This document shows, one piece after another, positions 1-8,740 of a DNA stretch of 21,277 nucleotides. Where the stretch lies: contig BFEA01000010.1 of assembly GCA_003427395.1 (NCBI GenBank), positions 1,567,597 to 1,588,873 on the forward strand. Direction: 5' to 3'. Each line of letters opens with the position of its first letter. Within the stretch, counting starts at the first letter, position 1. Under the pieces are notes generated by a model. That model did not search any database and was not told where the DNA came from. It saw only the letters and a program-made list of their open reading frames with translations. Origin of the DNA: Chara braunii. Lineage: Eukaryota > Streptophyta > Charophyceae > Charales > Characeae. The translations under genes were made by a program, and so were the position numbers.

Positions 1-838
1 TCACCCATCCACCATAGCCAGCCTCCTTGCACCTTCTTCCTCCACCATCTCCTTCACCCATCCACCATAGCCAACCACCTTCCACCTTCTTCCTCCTCGA
101 CCTCCATCACCCATCCACAATAGCCAACCACCTTGCACCTTCTTCCTCCTCCACCTCCATTACCCATCCACCATAGCCAACCACCTTGCACCTTCTCCTT
201 CCACCATCTCCTTCACCCATCCACCATAGCCAACCGCCTTCCACCTTCCTCCTCCACCATCTCCTTCACCCATCCACGAGAGCCAACCACCTTGCACCTT
301 CTTCCTCCACCATCTCTGTCACCCATCCACCATAGCCGACCACATTGCACCTTCTCCCTCCACCATCTCCTTTTCCCATCCACCATAGCCAACCACCTTG
401 CACCTTCTTCCTCCACCGTCTCCTTCACCCATCCACCATAGCCGGTCACGTTGCACCTTCTTCCTCCACCGTCTCCTTCACCCATCCACCATAGTCGGTC
501 ACCTTGCACCTTTTTCCTCCATCGTCTCCTTCACCCATCCACCATAGTCGACTACCTCTCACCTTTTTCCTCCACCATCTTCTTCACCCATCCACCATGG
601 CCGACCACCTCCCACCTTCTTCCTCCACCATCTCGTTCACCCGTCCACCATAGCCAACCACCTTCCACCTTCTTCCTCCACCTTCTTCCTCCACCATCTC
701 CCTCACCCATCCATCATAACCGACCACCTTCCGCCTTCTTCCTCCGCCTGTCCACCATAGCCAACCGCCTTCTATCTTCTTCCTCCACCAACTTCTTCAC
801 CCATCCGCCATAACCGGTCACCTTGCACCCTCTCCACT
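1..838. repeat. 53-bp minisatellite, about 15-16 copies
   Basis: The phrase 'accatag' or a close variant recurs at 11, 64, 117, 170, 223, 276, 329, 382, 435, 488, 541, 594 and 647, exactly 53 bp apart each time. Register then shifts to 713 (+66, from a 13-bp duplication around 670-693), to 754 (+41, a 12-bp loss), and to 807 (+53). The array runs off the left edge of the window. The + strand is very rich in C and T with few G, so the array is a polypyrimidine/polypurine tract. Because 53 is not a multiple of three, every reading frame meets all three phases of the unit. The unit has almost no stop codons, which gives long spurious open frames on both strands. I see no gene here. Confidence 0.97.
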
Positions 839-932
839 AGGTGGGACGATAGGGTACGCTAAGGGGTGAGATTGATTAGGGACTAGAGTTTTCTTCCTCC
901 ACTAGGTGGGAGGATAGGGTACGCTAAGGGGT
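834..932. repeat. 34-bp direct repeat pair, 65 bp apart
   Basis: Two near-identical 34-bp copies lie at 834-867 and 899-932. Both run from ccactaggtggga to acgctaaggggt and differ at about one base (gacg versus gagg). The first copy begins inside the last minisatellite unit. The sequence after the second (caccttgca) again resembles the minisatellite, so this is a small duplication at the edge of the array. Confidence 0.85.
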
Positions 933-1522
933 CACCTTGCATAATGAATGTGTGTGTCGATCTCTTGCATGCAAGATGAACGCCTGAAAGGACTAAGGGC
1001 AAACGATGGATATGTGTGTAGGATGCACGTGTTAGGCAAAAAAACAGGAGTTAGGGGTGGATGGTGTCGTCGCGCCCCGATGATGCCGTAAGGACTGCTG
1101 TGCTTAGTGAAAAGGTGTGTGGCCCAAGGATGACGTTTGGCCTACGCACGAAAGAAGAAAACCTCTCAAGGAACCCCCGGGACTGCTTGTGTATTGGAAG
1201 GAGCAATTGCATGGCCACACTTAAAGGAATCGAGAAAAACGTCACGAGTGACCAAAGAGCTACCATCTAACGCGAGAGCGGGGCTACATCCCCCAATGTG
1301 AAGCGCTCTCGCAAATGGTCCATCCCCATCCATCTCATAGCACTAGGTGGGGGTGCCCCTGTGACGAACGACCCGCTCCCTGAGCATGAGCGTGGGCGGG
1401 TCGAGCCAAATGGGACCCGCAAAGGGGTGGACTCAGGCTCGAAAGTCTAACAGGGTATCGGCCGCTACACCGTGCCGTATCACTCCTGAGACAAAGAAAG
1501 CACTCATTATAGGGAAGCCTGA
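933..1522 (+). other. Leader region upstream of pol; no clear gene
   Basis: This stretch holds no gene I can name. A short open frame at 1061-1270 contains GPRMTFGLRTKEENL, which could be a remnant of the protease-RT linker upstream of the reverse transcriptase, but I see no protease D[ST]G motif. Between 1270 and 1522 the frames are closed and the sequence is GC-rich. I found no primer-binding site or LTR end. The direct repeat pair lies immediately to the left. Confidence 0.35.
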
Positions 1523-2417
1523 CTTACAGCGCAGGAGGAGAAACTTATAGTAGGGACCATAAGAGGAAGGCATACTGCATATGCCTTCAATGACTTGCGA
1601 GGTGCGCGACATCCTAATCCGGCTGATGAAGAAAAGGTAGTAAGATACCTTGATGGAAAAATTTGTACACCCGTATCAGACTACTCAAGTGGGCCTTATG
1701 CATCCCTTTGGTCTTGCTTTGTCAAACCAAATGGGACATTGAGGTGGATACAGGATTTGCACCGCCTGAACGTTGTAACTGTGAGAGATGCAGGGGGTCT
1801 CCCTAACGCTGATGCACTTTCAGAGGCATGGGCTGGGAGAGCCATAATATCTCTCATAGACTTATATTCGGGTTACGATCAATTTCCTGTTTACCCCTCT
1901 GATAGACCAATGACAGCGATGCATACCCCTCGAAGGTTAATCCACATGAATGTCGCACCGCAAGGTGGACGAATGCGGTGGCCATGGTCCAGACGCACAT
2001 GGTGAGGGCAATGCAGCCGGTAAGCCCTCACATTACGCAACCTTATATTGATGATCTGGCCGTGAAGGGGCCTAAGGAGAAGGATGAGCAGGAGGTGATG
2101 CCGCGAATTAGGTGTTTTGTCTGAAACCACGTGCAAGACTTAGGCAGGGTCCTAGACTTGCAGAAGGAGCATAACCTCACCGCCAGTGGATCGAAGTCAA
2201 GGCATTGCATGCGCGGGCCACTATCTTAGGGTTTGTGTGCGACGAGAGAGGTCATCGGTCGGACACTAAGAAGACTAATAAGATTCTCGAATGGCCAACA
2301 CCATTCGAGACTATCACGAAGGTAAGAAGCTTCCTTGGAACGCGTGGGTTTTGGAAAATTTTCATAAAGGGGTTTGCGGTGAAGACTGAGCAGTTGCGAA
2401 AACTTGCGCGCCAAGGT
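1523..2417 (+). pseudogene. Reverse transcriptase domain (broken)
   Basis: Frame 2 is open from 1523, just after a TGA at 1520-1522, to 2005. It carries FVKPNGTLRW, then LIDLYSGYDQ with the first catalytic Asp at 1859-1861, then MTAMHTP and VAPQGG. A one-base loss near 1966 moves the reading to frame 1, where TNAVAMVQ and the catalytic YIDDL box (2044-2058) follow. A TGA at 2122 interrupts that frame where a Trp would fit. Near 2205-2215 the frame changes again, and ATILGFVCDERG and KVRSFLGTRGFW mark the RT thumb/connection, typical of Ty3/gypsy. In the family this enzyme copies the element RNA into DNA inside a cytoplasmic particle. All the key motifs survive but no single frame encodes them, so it cannot work as it stands. 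Confidence 0.93.
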
Positions 2418-2420
2418 TAA

Positions 2421-2912
2421 GATTGGGAGTGGGGAGATAAGCAGGAGTTAGTGATAGAAGGTCTAAAGAAAAAGTTTGAGGAAGGGGGTTTAGTACTGGG
2501 GGTACCAGACCATACGACAGTGATGACCAGACCATTTATCGTAGAGACGGACACAGGGCTGGCTGCCCTCGGAGGTGTATTGATCCAACGAGACCTCAAT
2601 GGAGAAGAACGGCCGCTAAGGTTTGAGAATCGAACGCTTAACACAGAACTACTCTCAGTTTAAGCGCGAAACCTTGAGAGTTCTTCACTGCTTAAGGATC
2701 TTCAGAAACTACCTCTTTGGCACAGGTTTGTGTTGAGGGTGAACCCAACTGCTCTAGCTGGTTCTCTTAAGAATTTCGCTCCTACAGATCCAACTATCGC
2801 CAGGTGGCTAACGTAGATCTGGATGTTCGACTTCGAGTTATAACGGATTCTTGGAAATAAGAATAGAGCAGACGGGCTGAGTCGAGTCGACTGGGATAAG
2901 AATAATCGGGGA
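2421..2912 (+). pseudogene. RNase H domain (broken)
   Basis: Frame 0 continues from the RT connection, split from it only by a TAA at 2418-2420. It begins DWEWGDKQEL and reaches RPFIVETDTGLAALGGVL, where the Asp at 2550-2552 matches the first catalytic Asp of Ty3/gypsy RNase H. ERPLRFENRTLN then matches the usual beta-strand and the RTLN-x-(A)E turn. Frame 1 takes over near 2650 with YSQFKRETLRVLHCL, and frame 0 returns near 2724 with RFVLRVNPTAL. Stops at 2814 (TAG) and 2841 (TAA) follow DPTIARWLT and MFDFEL. The end of the domain is marked by GNKNRADGLSR, the family's 'ADxLSR' signature. In the element this domain would remove the RNA strand after reverse transcription. Confidence 0.9.
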
Positions 2913-4248
2913 GTGATCGAGGATACTCCGCTAGTCGACGGGTTTCTGGATAGTGAGGAGGATGTGAGACTCTACATCAACTCCTGGTTACTGGTCGTGG
3001 GTAACTACGTTACTCCTGGGCGACCTGTGTGGCTTGCGCCTCCAGGACATGTACGACGGCTAGACCTAGTCCTCAAACCTTATATCGAAGAAGACTCGTG
3101 GGGAATGCCAGGTGTAGAATGGATGATGGATCTGGCCCTAGCGAACAAGTTCCAGCTACACGAGGACCTGCTCACGATGAAGAATGAGGCACGACTGGTG
3201 GAAAAGCACGAAAAAACAATAGGTGGAATATATCTCTTAGCTAACACACTGCGTCAGGATGAGGTGGCCAGGAATGCGGGACAAAGTCAGGAAGAAAATG
3301 ATAATATGATCCACAAAGGAGAAGATGATGATTTCGAAGAAGGAGAGATTAAGGAAGCATTTCGAGCAGAGGAATATGATGAAGTTTTTCTCGAGCTCGG
3401 GATGCTTCTCTCGTGTGAAATGAGGGAAAGGGATGCTAGTGAGAGGACTCTGAAGATGAGGCCAAACTTTCTAGTAAGGGATGACCATCTATTCATGAGA
3501 AGCAAAGGAAGAACTCCCAGAAGAGTAGTCTGTGGTGTCACTCGTCAGATTGACATCATAGCTGCCCTACATGATGGTACGGCAGGGGGTCATAGGAGCA
3601 CAGACACGACATATCTCAAGATACACGAACTATACTATTGGGATGACATGGGACGAATGATCAATGACTATTGTAAATCTTGTGTACCATGCCAAGAGCG
3701 ATCCTCTCTCAGACCTAGGGAGCCGGTTCACCCAAGGTATGTTCGCGAGGTTGGAGCAGTCGTGCACCTGGATCTGTTGGCAATGTCGCTGGGAATATGA
3801 ATATATAATTTTATCTTCGATGCGAGGGACAATCTCTCCGGTTTTGTAGATGGCAGGACCATTCGCACAAAGACTGGTGAGATGTTGGCCCGATGCATCG
3901 AAGAGTATTATCTCCGTTACCCCTTTGTCTCTAGATTCGTGATGGATAGAGGGTTTGAATTCACCTGTGCAGAAGTGAAGCACTTTTAAAGAGGTATGGG
4001 GTAATTGTCGAGTATATTACTGTTGCGCACCCTCAAGCTAATGCACCTGTGGAGTGAGGACATAGTACCATTACGAATCTCCTCGCCAAGTGGACTAGTG
4101 GCAGGCCCAATCAGTGGTCAGACTTCCTAAGAGTCGCTTTCTTCGTGGATAATATCACTGTCAGAAGAAGCACCGGCTACGCACCCGCTACGCTTTGGTA
4201 TGACAGGCATGCAATGTTCCCTATTGAAAGCAGACTTGGAGGCGGCAG
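2913..4248 (+). pseudogene. Integrase: zinc-binding domain and DDE core (broken)
   Basis: A 295-codon open frame (2913-3800) begins with a poorly conserved, acidic linker of about 180 residues. A canonical HHCC finger follows: H220-x6-H227, then C257-x2-C260. The core begins at HLDLLAM with the first catalytic Asp at 3771-3773. A TGA at 3798 interrupts it, after which the same frame runs on as FIFDARDNLSGFVDGRT. The second Asp is in VMDRGFEF (3945-3947). A one-base loss near 3984 shifts the frame. The catalytic Glu (4052-4054) is followed by a TGA at 4055, where Arg would fit. Allowing for that lost base, the second Asp and the Glu are separated by 35 residues, the classical DD35E spacing. 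STGYAPATLWY and MFPIESRL then match the C-terminal core. In the family this enzyme inserts element cDNA into chromosomes. Confidence 0.93.
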
Positions 4249-4638
4249 GACCTCGAGACAAATCTGACATTTGAGGAACTGCTTGATTTAAGGGCACGTA
4301 AAATTGGCGCTATAGAGGACAGAAGTGAAGAGGCGGCAAGTAGAGTGGCTGACAGTCGTACCAAGGACAAGTTCAGGTGGGATAAGATGGCGAGAGTAAG
4401 AAAAGAGTCTCTCAAGGTGGGAGACATTGTACTGCTATATGACTCATCCTTAGAAAAACAGTGGTCAAGGAAGTTGGACAAGAGGTGGCTGGGACCATAC
4501 AGGGTCACAAGGAGTGGTGAGCATGGAGCCTATCAGATTGAGGATCTGAATGAGATGGCTTGGAAGGATTGGGTGTCTGGCTCAAGGTTAAAGGAGTGTG
4601 TTGCTCGAGACGAGGTGAGCATGGATCTCACCAGTTAG
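4249..4638 (+). pseudogene. Integrase C-terminal GPY-type domain (open fragment)
   Basis: Frame 1 is open from about 4249 to the TAG at 4636-4638. It begins DLETNLTFEELLDLRAR, continues through a basic stretch (DSRTKDKFRWDKMARVRK), and reaches LKVGDIVLLYDSSLEKQ and RWLGPYRV. The Gly-Pro-Tyr triplet at 4492-4500 is the hallmark of the GPY/F module that follows the core in many Ty3/gypsy integrases. GAYQIEDLN and the closing SRLKECVARDE also fit the family. No chromodomain is visible before the stop. The frame is not contiguous with the core, because a shift occurs at about 4230-4250. Confidence 0.9.
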
Positions 4639-4877
4639 AGTCACCCTTTGAGTACTTCAGATAGGAATATTAGTATAAGTAAATTGTATAGGATGTTATT
4701 CTCAATAAAATGGTATGATAGGTTACAGCATTGAGGTAGACTTATATATATACATATATGTAGATAGTTGGGGGAGGGCTATGTCTATCTCCTGTTGTGT
4801 TTGTCTGACCTGCTTACCCTCTGTGTGCTCCTGTTGTTTTTTCCTTGTTGTGCAGGCTTGACACCTTTTGGGCAGCC
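4639..4877 (+). other. Spacer between pol and the Gag-like frame, with a splice-acceptor-like motif
   Basis: No gene fits here. Two things are visible. A purine-rich run, gttgggggaggg, lies around 4767-4778 and resembles a polypurine tract, but no matching LTR follows. A pyrimidine-rich stretch, ttttttccttgttgtgcag, ends near 4857, about 20 bp before the ATG of the Gag-like frame. It looks like a 3' splice site. Neither is proven. TATATATATA-like sequence occurs near 4743-4758. Confidence 0.4.
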
Positions 4878-5656
4878 ATGCCAAGAGGGAGGGGAAGGGC
4901 AGGGCCAGTGGAAACCCCTTTGGGGGTGACCAGACAGAGGACGCAGATGAGGACAGGCCTCCACTTTTCCAGGGAGAGAATATTGAGTTGTTTTTGATTG
5001 AGTTCGAAAGACATGCGCAAGAGTTTGGATGGGATGGGACCAGGATGTTGAGGGAGGTGCGAGGCGCAGGCGAGTGGGTAGACCCCATTGCCAACCTTGT
5101 CAGAAAGTCACAAACCTGGCAGAGGGGGATGGAGGGCTTGCACCCATCTCCAGTGGGAAGAGATGGACGGCCCATTTGATTTGACTCCACTAATCTGGGG
5201 GAATTCCTATGGGTTTATGACCGGTATGCAGATGGCCTCAATGTCCCAGGGGAGCAGAGGATGGGGAGCTTCCTTCTGTATGTAAGGCGGCACATCAGAT
5301 CCTTTGTCAGATCTATTGTGGCACCTGCTACGAACTGGGGCCACTGCAAGAAGTTGCTATGGAACTACTATACTCCAGCACGTCAGGCAAATGAAAGAAG
5401 GAGTATGAAAAAGAAAAGGAAGGAGCCAGAGGCAGTTGAGAAGAGGACCTTTGAACATGGTATGACATCTAGGGCTCAGAGGAAGGACGGGAGGAATGAG
5501 CATAGGCCTCATAGATATGAGAGGAGGGAGGAGCAGCCTGCTGAGAGGACTCAGAGGGGAGGAGCATCAGGTGGTTCAAGTGCACCTCCTCAGCCTGCTC
5601 AGATGGATGAGGACCATTATGTGCCAGAGATTGAGCCTATGCACAATGAGCCATAG
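4878..5656 (+). pseudogene. gag: Gag-like protein, N-terminal (capsid-like) part, broken
   Basis: The likely start is the ATG at 4878, encoding MPRGRGRAGPVET. A one-base loss in the C/T-rich run near 4918-4922 moves the reading to frame 2, which runs to the TAG at 5654-5656 with one TGA at 5177 (an Arg codon CGA would fit). Residues readable in frame 2 include PPLFQGENIELFLIEFERHA, LHPSPVGRDGRP, FLWVYDRYADGLNV and SFLLYVRRHIRSFVRS, followed by a basic tail rich in K, R and E. The pattern of a hydrophobic helical block followed by a basic tail, then a coiled coil and zinc knuckle downstream, suggests a retrotransposon Gag. I cannot name the family by motif alone. Confidence 0.65.
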
Positions 5657-6354
5657 ATACAGGAGCGCAAGGAGGTACAGTCTGCCAAGGAGAAGGAGGT
5701 GGACAGGAATGAGAGAGCAGCAAGGGAGAAAGAGAACAGGGAGAGCAACCTGTGGAGTTGGACAGGAAAGGAGAGGGTGTTTGCACTCAGAAGGAGGATC
5801 CTCCCCTACTTACATAGGTTTGGATCAACTTTGACAAGCTGATGGAGACTGCAGGGAGGCCTGGAGAGCATCATCAGGAGATGGGGGTTAAGTTAGTCTC
5901 TACAGACTTGCTTAGCCTAAGGGGCTTTATGAAGGAGGGTTTTGCAGCAGCCAAGGCCTCAGATGAGAAGGTTGGGGAAAGATTGACGAAGGCGGCACAG
6001 AAAGCCTATGGCCAGAGGGTGGACTGGGAGAGAGAGATTGACACCCTCAAGAAGGAGCTGGAAAGGCAAAGCAAGGAAGTGGAGGCAATGAAGGCAGAGA
6101 TAGTGGAGGTCTGGGCTAAGAACGAGGCCATCAGGCAAGTCAACCAGACCCTTAATAAGGTCAATAACGTTCTGAGGGCCTACTTGCAGGTGCAACAGAC
6201 TTCCTTTCAGGCAAAGGAAGCTGAGTGGGAAAATAGGATAAAGGACATGGAGGCCAGGTATGCACAACAGGCTCCTACTGCAGTGGTGGACTGGACAAAG
6301 GTCCAGGGGTTTGAGATCAGGAGACACCCTGCAGAAGAAGCCTTCAAATGCTAG
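5657..6354 (+). pseudogene. Gag-like protein, central coiled coil
   Basis: Frame 2 continues past the TAG at 5654 as IQERKEVQSAKEKEVDRNE. Between about 5733 and 5760 the reading passes to frame 1, which holds to the end of the protein at 7098 except for stop codons. A TAG at 5815 precedes VWINFDKLMETAG. The open stretch from the ATG at 5842 to the TAG at 6352 encodes 170 residues. It is rich in E, K and Q with heptad-like spacing (for example REIDTLKKELERQSKEVEAM and NQTLNKVNNVL), which reads as a long alpha-helical coiled coil that would drive multimerisation. It may not be independent of the capsid-like part: frame and context suggest one original protein. Confidence 0.6.
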
Positions 6355-7098
6355 AAGGAAGAAGAGAAGGCGGACCAGCAGAAAGATGAGGAGATCCCCC
6401 TGTTAGATAAAGAGATGTTGGCGCCACAGGAGGCACTAGCAGGGAAGGACTCGTAAGAGTTTGAGTGGAGAATGCCGACTGGTCTGACACTTGGGCAGGA
6501 GTCAGCGAAGCCAGAGGAGAGGCCACCAGCTGAGGCCATGAGGATTGAAGCAGTTCCACCTACGACTCTGGGATAGACTGTGGGACAACAGGAGGTTCAG
6601 GAGAGTGTGGGTCAGACCATGATTGAGGCTGAGCTGAGAGGGGATCTGAAGGTTTGTCAGGAGTCCACACCTCAGGATATGCATCTGGTTGCAGGTCTGG
6701 AGGATGCATTGGGGTCTTGGGCCATTGGCTCTGGGCCAGAGGGGCGAGTCGGTGAGCAGGTGGCGTAGACAGATGACAGAGCAGCATGTCCCACTCCTCC
6801 AGAGGTTCCACAGCAGGAGGTCACGAGTAAGGTTACAGCAGCCCCCTCATCTATGCCCTCACAAGAAGGAGACAAGATGGAGCAGAAGAAGGTTGGAAGG
6901 TGCTTCTACGGCAAGAGAGGCAAGCATCTACAGGAGGAGTGCCCCAAGAGCCTCAAGGATAAGGCGCTTGGCTTGTTTACTTGGGATTCGTCTGGGGTAC
7001 GAAGGGACAGGAATGAAAACCTGATCTTGAAGACTCGTGATGGGATTCGGGCGCAATTATATAGGCAGCTGCAGGAGAGCATGAGTGATCAGGAGTAA
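6355..7098 (+). pseudogene. Gag-like protein C-terminus with defective zinc knuckle
   Basis: Frame 1 continues from the coiled coil through a low-complexity linker rich in E, Q and P, interrupted by TAA at 6454 and TAG at 6574 and 6766. It becomes open again to the TAA at 7096-7098. Near the end, GRCFYGKRGKHLQEECPK has the exact spacing of a retroviral-type CCHC knuckle (C-x2-C-x4-H-x4-C). Position 4 is Gly (GGC, 6910-6912) where Cys is required. The other ligands are Cys 6901-6903, His 6925-6927 and Cys 6940-6942. A knuckle at the C-terminus of Gag normally binds the element RNA. This copy has lost a zinc ligand as well as its frame. Confidence 0.75.
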
Positions 7099-7450
7099 AG
7101 GTTCTTTGATAGGGTCCGGAAAGGTCTACGTCTAGTATGTACAGAACATCTCTAACTTACTGACTGATGGTTGCCTGTATATAGGAGGACACATGGAGGA
7201 TTGGATCACGCCCATGTACATCAGTGAGTTGAGCCAGTAATGAGATGTTTTCTTTCGCATTATAGACTTTCAGGTTTAGTTGTACATAGGATACACTGAG
7301 TGTGATTCTGACTATTCTTTTTCTTTTCCTTTCCTTTAGTGTGGTGTGGAGTGTTTTTAGATAGTACTTTTGTATGAGTTGTGATTCGTTTTTCATCCAG
7401 AGTGGAGTGGCATTCATGTGTGAGTGGTATGAGGTGTGGAGTGACGGTCG
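7099..7450. other. Downstream of the Gag-like frame; no gene seen
   Basis: After the TAA at 7096 the sequence turns T-rich on the + strand with many TGTG and TTTC steps (for example ctttttcttttcctttcct near 7316-7338). It could be a 3' untranslated region or the start of an LTR. I found no second copy of it in the window, so no LTR can be claimed. A - strand open frame over 7157-7750 has repetitive, biased composition and crosses the 20-bp repeats below, so I treat it as spurious. Confidence 0.4.
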
Positions 7451-7550
7451 ATTTCGGATACTTGACTCTTGGTTGGATACTTTAATTCTTTGTTGGATAC
7501 TGTGATTCCTTGTTGGATACTTGGACTCTTTGTACGATACTTTGACCTTT
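7451..7550. repeat. 20-bp tandem repeat, five copies
   Basis: The hexamer ggatac (cgatac in the last copy) begins at 7456, 7475, 7495, 7515 and 7535, with spacings of 19, 20, 20 and 20 bp. Each unit reads roughly ttggatactttgattctttg. Copies differ at several positions, so the array is moderately old. Confidence 0.9.
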
Positions 7551-8740
7551 CGATAAGGACAGGAGCCTTTGCGTATTGCAAGACCCCACATCCTTTGTAC
7601 ATATGCGAGTCTAAAACCTTGTTCTTTTTTTTTGTGTGGTGTGTCACACTCATTCTCAGTTTTGTGGACTTGCCCATATGAATGATGGTGTGATGAAATG
7701 AATATCGTGAAATAAACCGATCTGCACATTCTTCCTTTGTACTTGCGCATCCTTGTCCCAATGACAAGTGAAAACCAAACTACAATGGGAGAGAGTGCTC
7801 CTCAGGTTTTTGAGAAAGAAATGACATGATGTATTTTGCAAAGATTGAGTGATGGTGAATGGAAAGGTCACAGCTAAAAGTTGTGTCTTGTGTAAGACTT
7901 AGAAAAGAAAGAGGAAAGTCAATGGTCGGTTGGACTTTCTTAAAAGAATGAAATTTGTGAGAGCACTCAAAAGAGATGTTATAATGATGAGAAATTTTTG
8001 TGTGTATGCATGTCTGATGAGGAAAGGCCAAAACTTTTGTGAGAATTATGGATGGAAACTTCTGGCAATTATGATGGAATTCTGGAAGACATTTTGAGAG
8101 ATGTCCCTAAAGACGCGTGACCTTACCTACTCTGATCAAAGTAAGGGGGGCACGACCTTTTGGATTTACTGAGGAAATTGGTGGAATGTTGAAGAAGGCA
8201 CTATTCCTCCACATAGTCCTGTGGGCAGTTGGTGTGTGATCATTTGATTGTCTGAAGGCTTTTTGAAAGAAAGTATCAGACCACAACGAAGTCACTCTAA
8301 GGGACATGTTTGTGAGGCCAAGCTAAGGGGTTATACTTAGCATCGCTGGAACTGCAGGACCAAACTCTCAGCGAGGGCCGCTGACCGACGCAACCTGGCA
8401 GCGGGACCATGACTCACCAAAGGCTGAGTCTTGGAGGGTCGGCCGCCCGGAGAGGCTTAGTTAGAGGGAAAGTCATTGGGGTCGATTAAGTCGAGAGTCA
8501 GGACCCTTCGGGGTACCAAGATAGAAAGAACTGTTTATCATTGCGCAACCAACGAGGGCACCATCGCTATATAACAACGCGATGGGTCGTGGATTCGGCA
8601 TGATCGACTGTTCTGCGGTGGGCCAAGATGGATACCTAAAACCACCTGTGTTAGACTCCAGGATGAGAGTTCATTATGATTGACTATTTCAAATGGTTAA
8701 CATTACCATTTCGGCACTAAAGGTGCCCCGTATTTGAAAG

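Larger units (their letters stand above)
1523..4638 (+). mobile_element. pol: Ty3/gypsy retrotransposon pol region, degenerate
   Basis: Reading across frames recovers the Ty3/gypsy domain order: reverse transcriptase, connection, RNase H, integrase HHCC finger, DDE core, GPY-type C-terminus. The frame changes about six times: near 1966 (frame 2 to 1), 2205-2215 (1 to 0), 2645-2650 (0 to 1), 2720 (1 to 0), 3984 (0 to 2) and 4230-4250 (2 to 1), where frame is position modulo 3. In-frame stops sit at 2122 (TGA), 2418 (TAA), 2814 (TAG), 2841 (TAA), 3798 (TGA) and 4055 (TGA). Integrase following RNase H is the defining Ty3/gypsy order, as opposed to Copia. No flanking LTRs are recognisable. This is a dead copy whose motifs are still clear. 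Confidence 0.95.

Noticed and set aside
133-813. Open frames of 98-120 codons on both strands
   Set aside because: They are products of the 53-bp minisatellite, which lacks stop codons in most phases. The peptides are Pro/Ser/His-rich on one strand and Gly/Glu/Trp-rich on the other, with no domain.
1-838. CRISPR array
   Set aside because: The repeats are contiguous 53-bp units without unique spacers, and the DNA is eukaryotic.
4639-4877. LTR between pol and the Gag-like frame
   Set aside because: The gap is only about 240 bp, no second copy exists in the window and no TG...CA ends with a PBS are seen. The purine run near 4770 alone is not enough.
2122-6768. Reassigned stop codons (for example TAG/TAA read as Gln, known in some green algae)
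   Set aside because: The Gag-like frame alone would tempt this reading. But TGA also interrupts conserved positions, TAG falls where Tyr would fit in RNase H, and several frameshifts are present. Decay explains all of it.
7157-7750. 197-codon - strand open frame
   Set aside because: It is one of the longest frames but overlaps the 20-bp tandem array and T-rich DNA. Its translation is Lys/Ser/Tyr/His-biased with internal repeats and has no recognisable motif.
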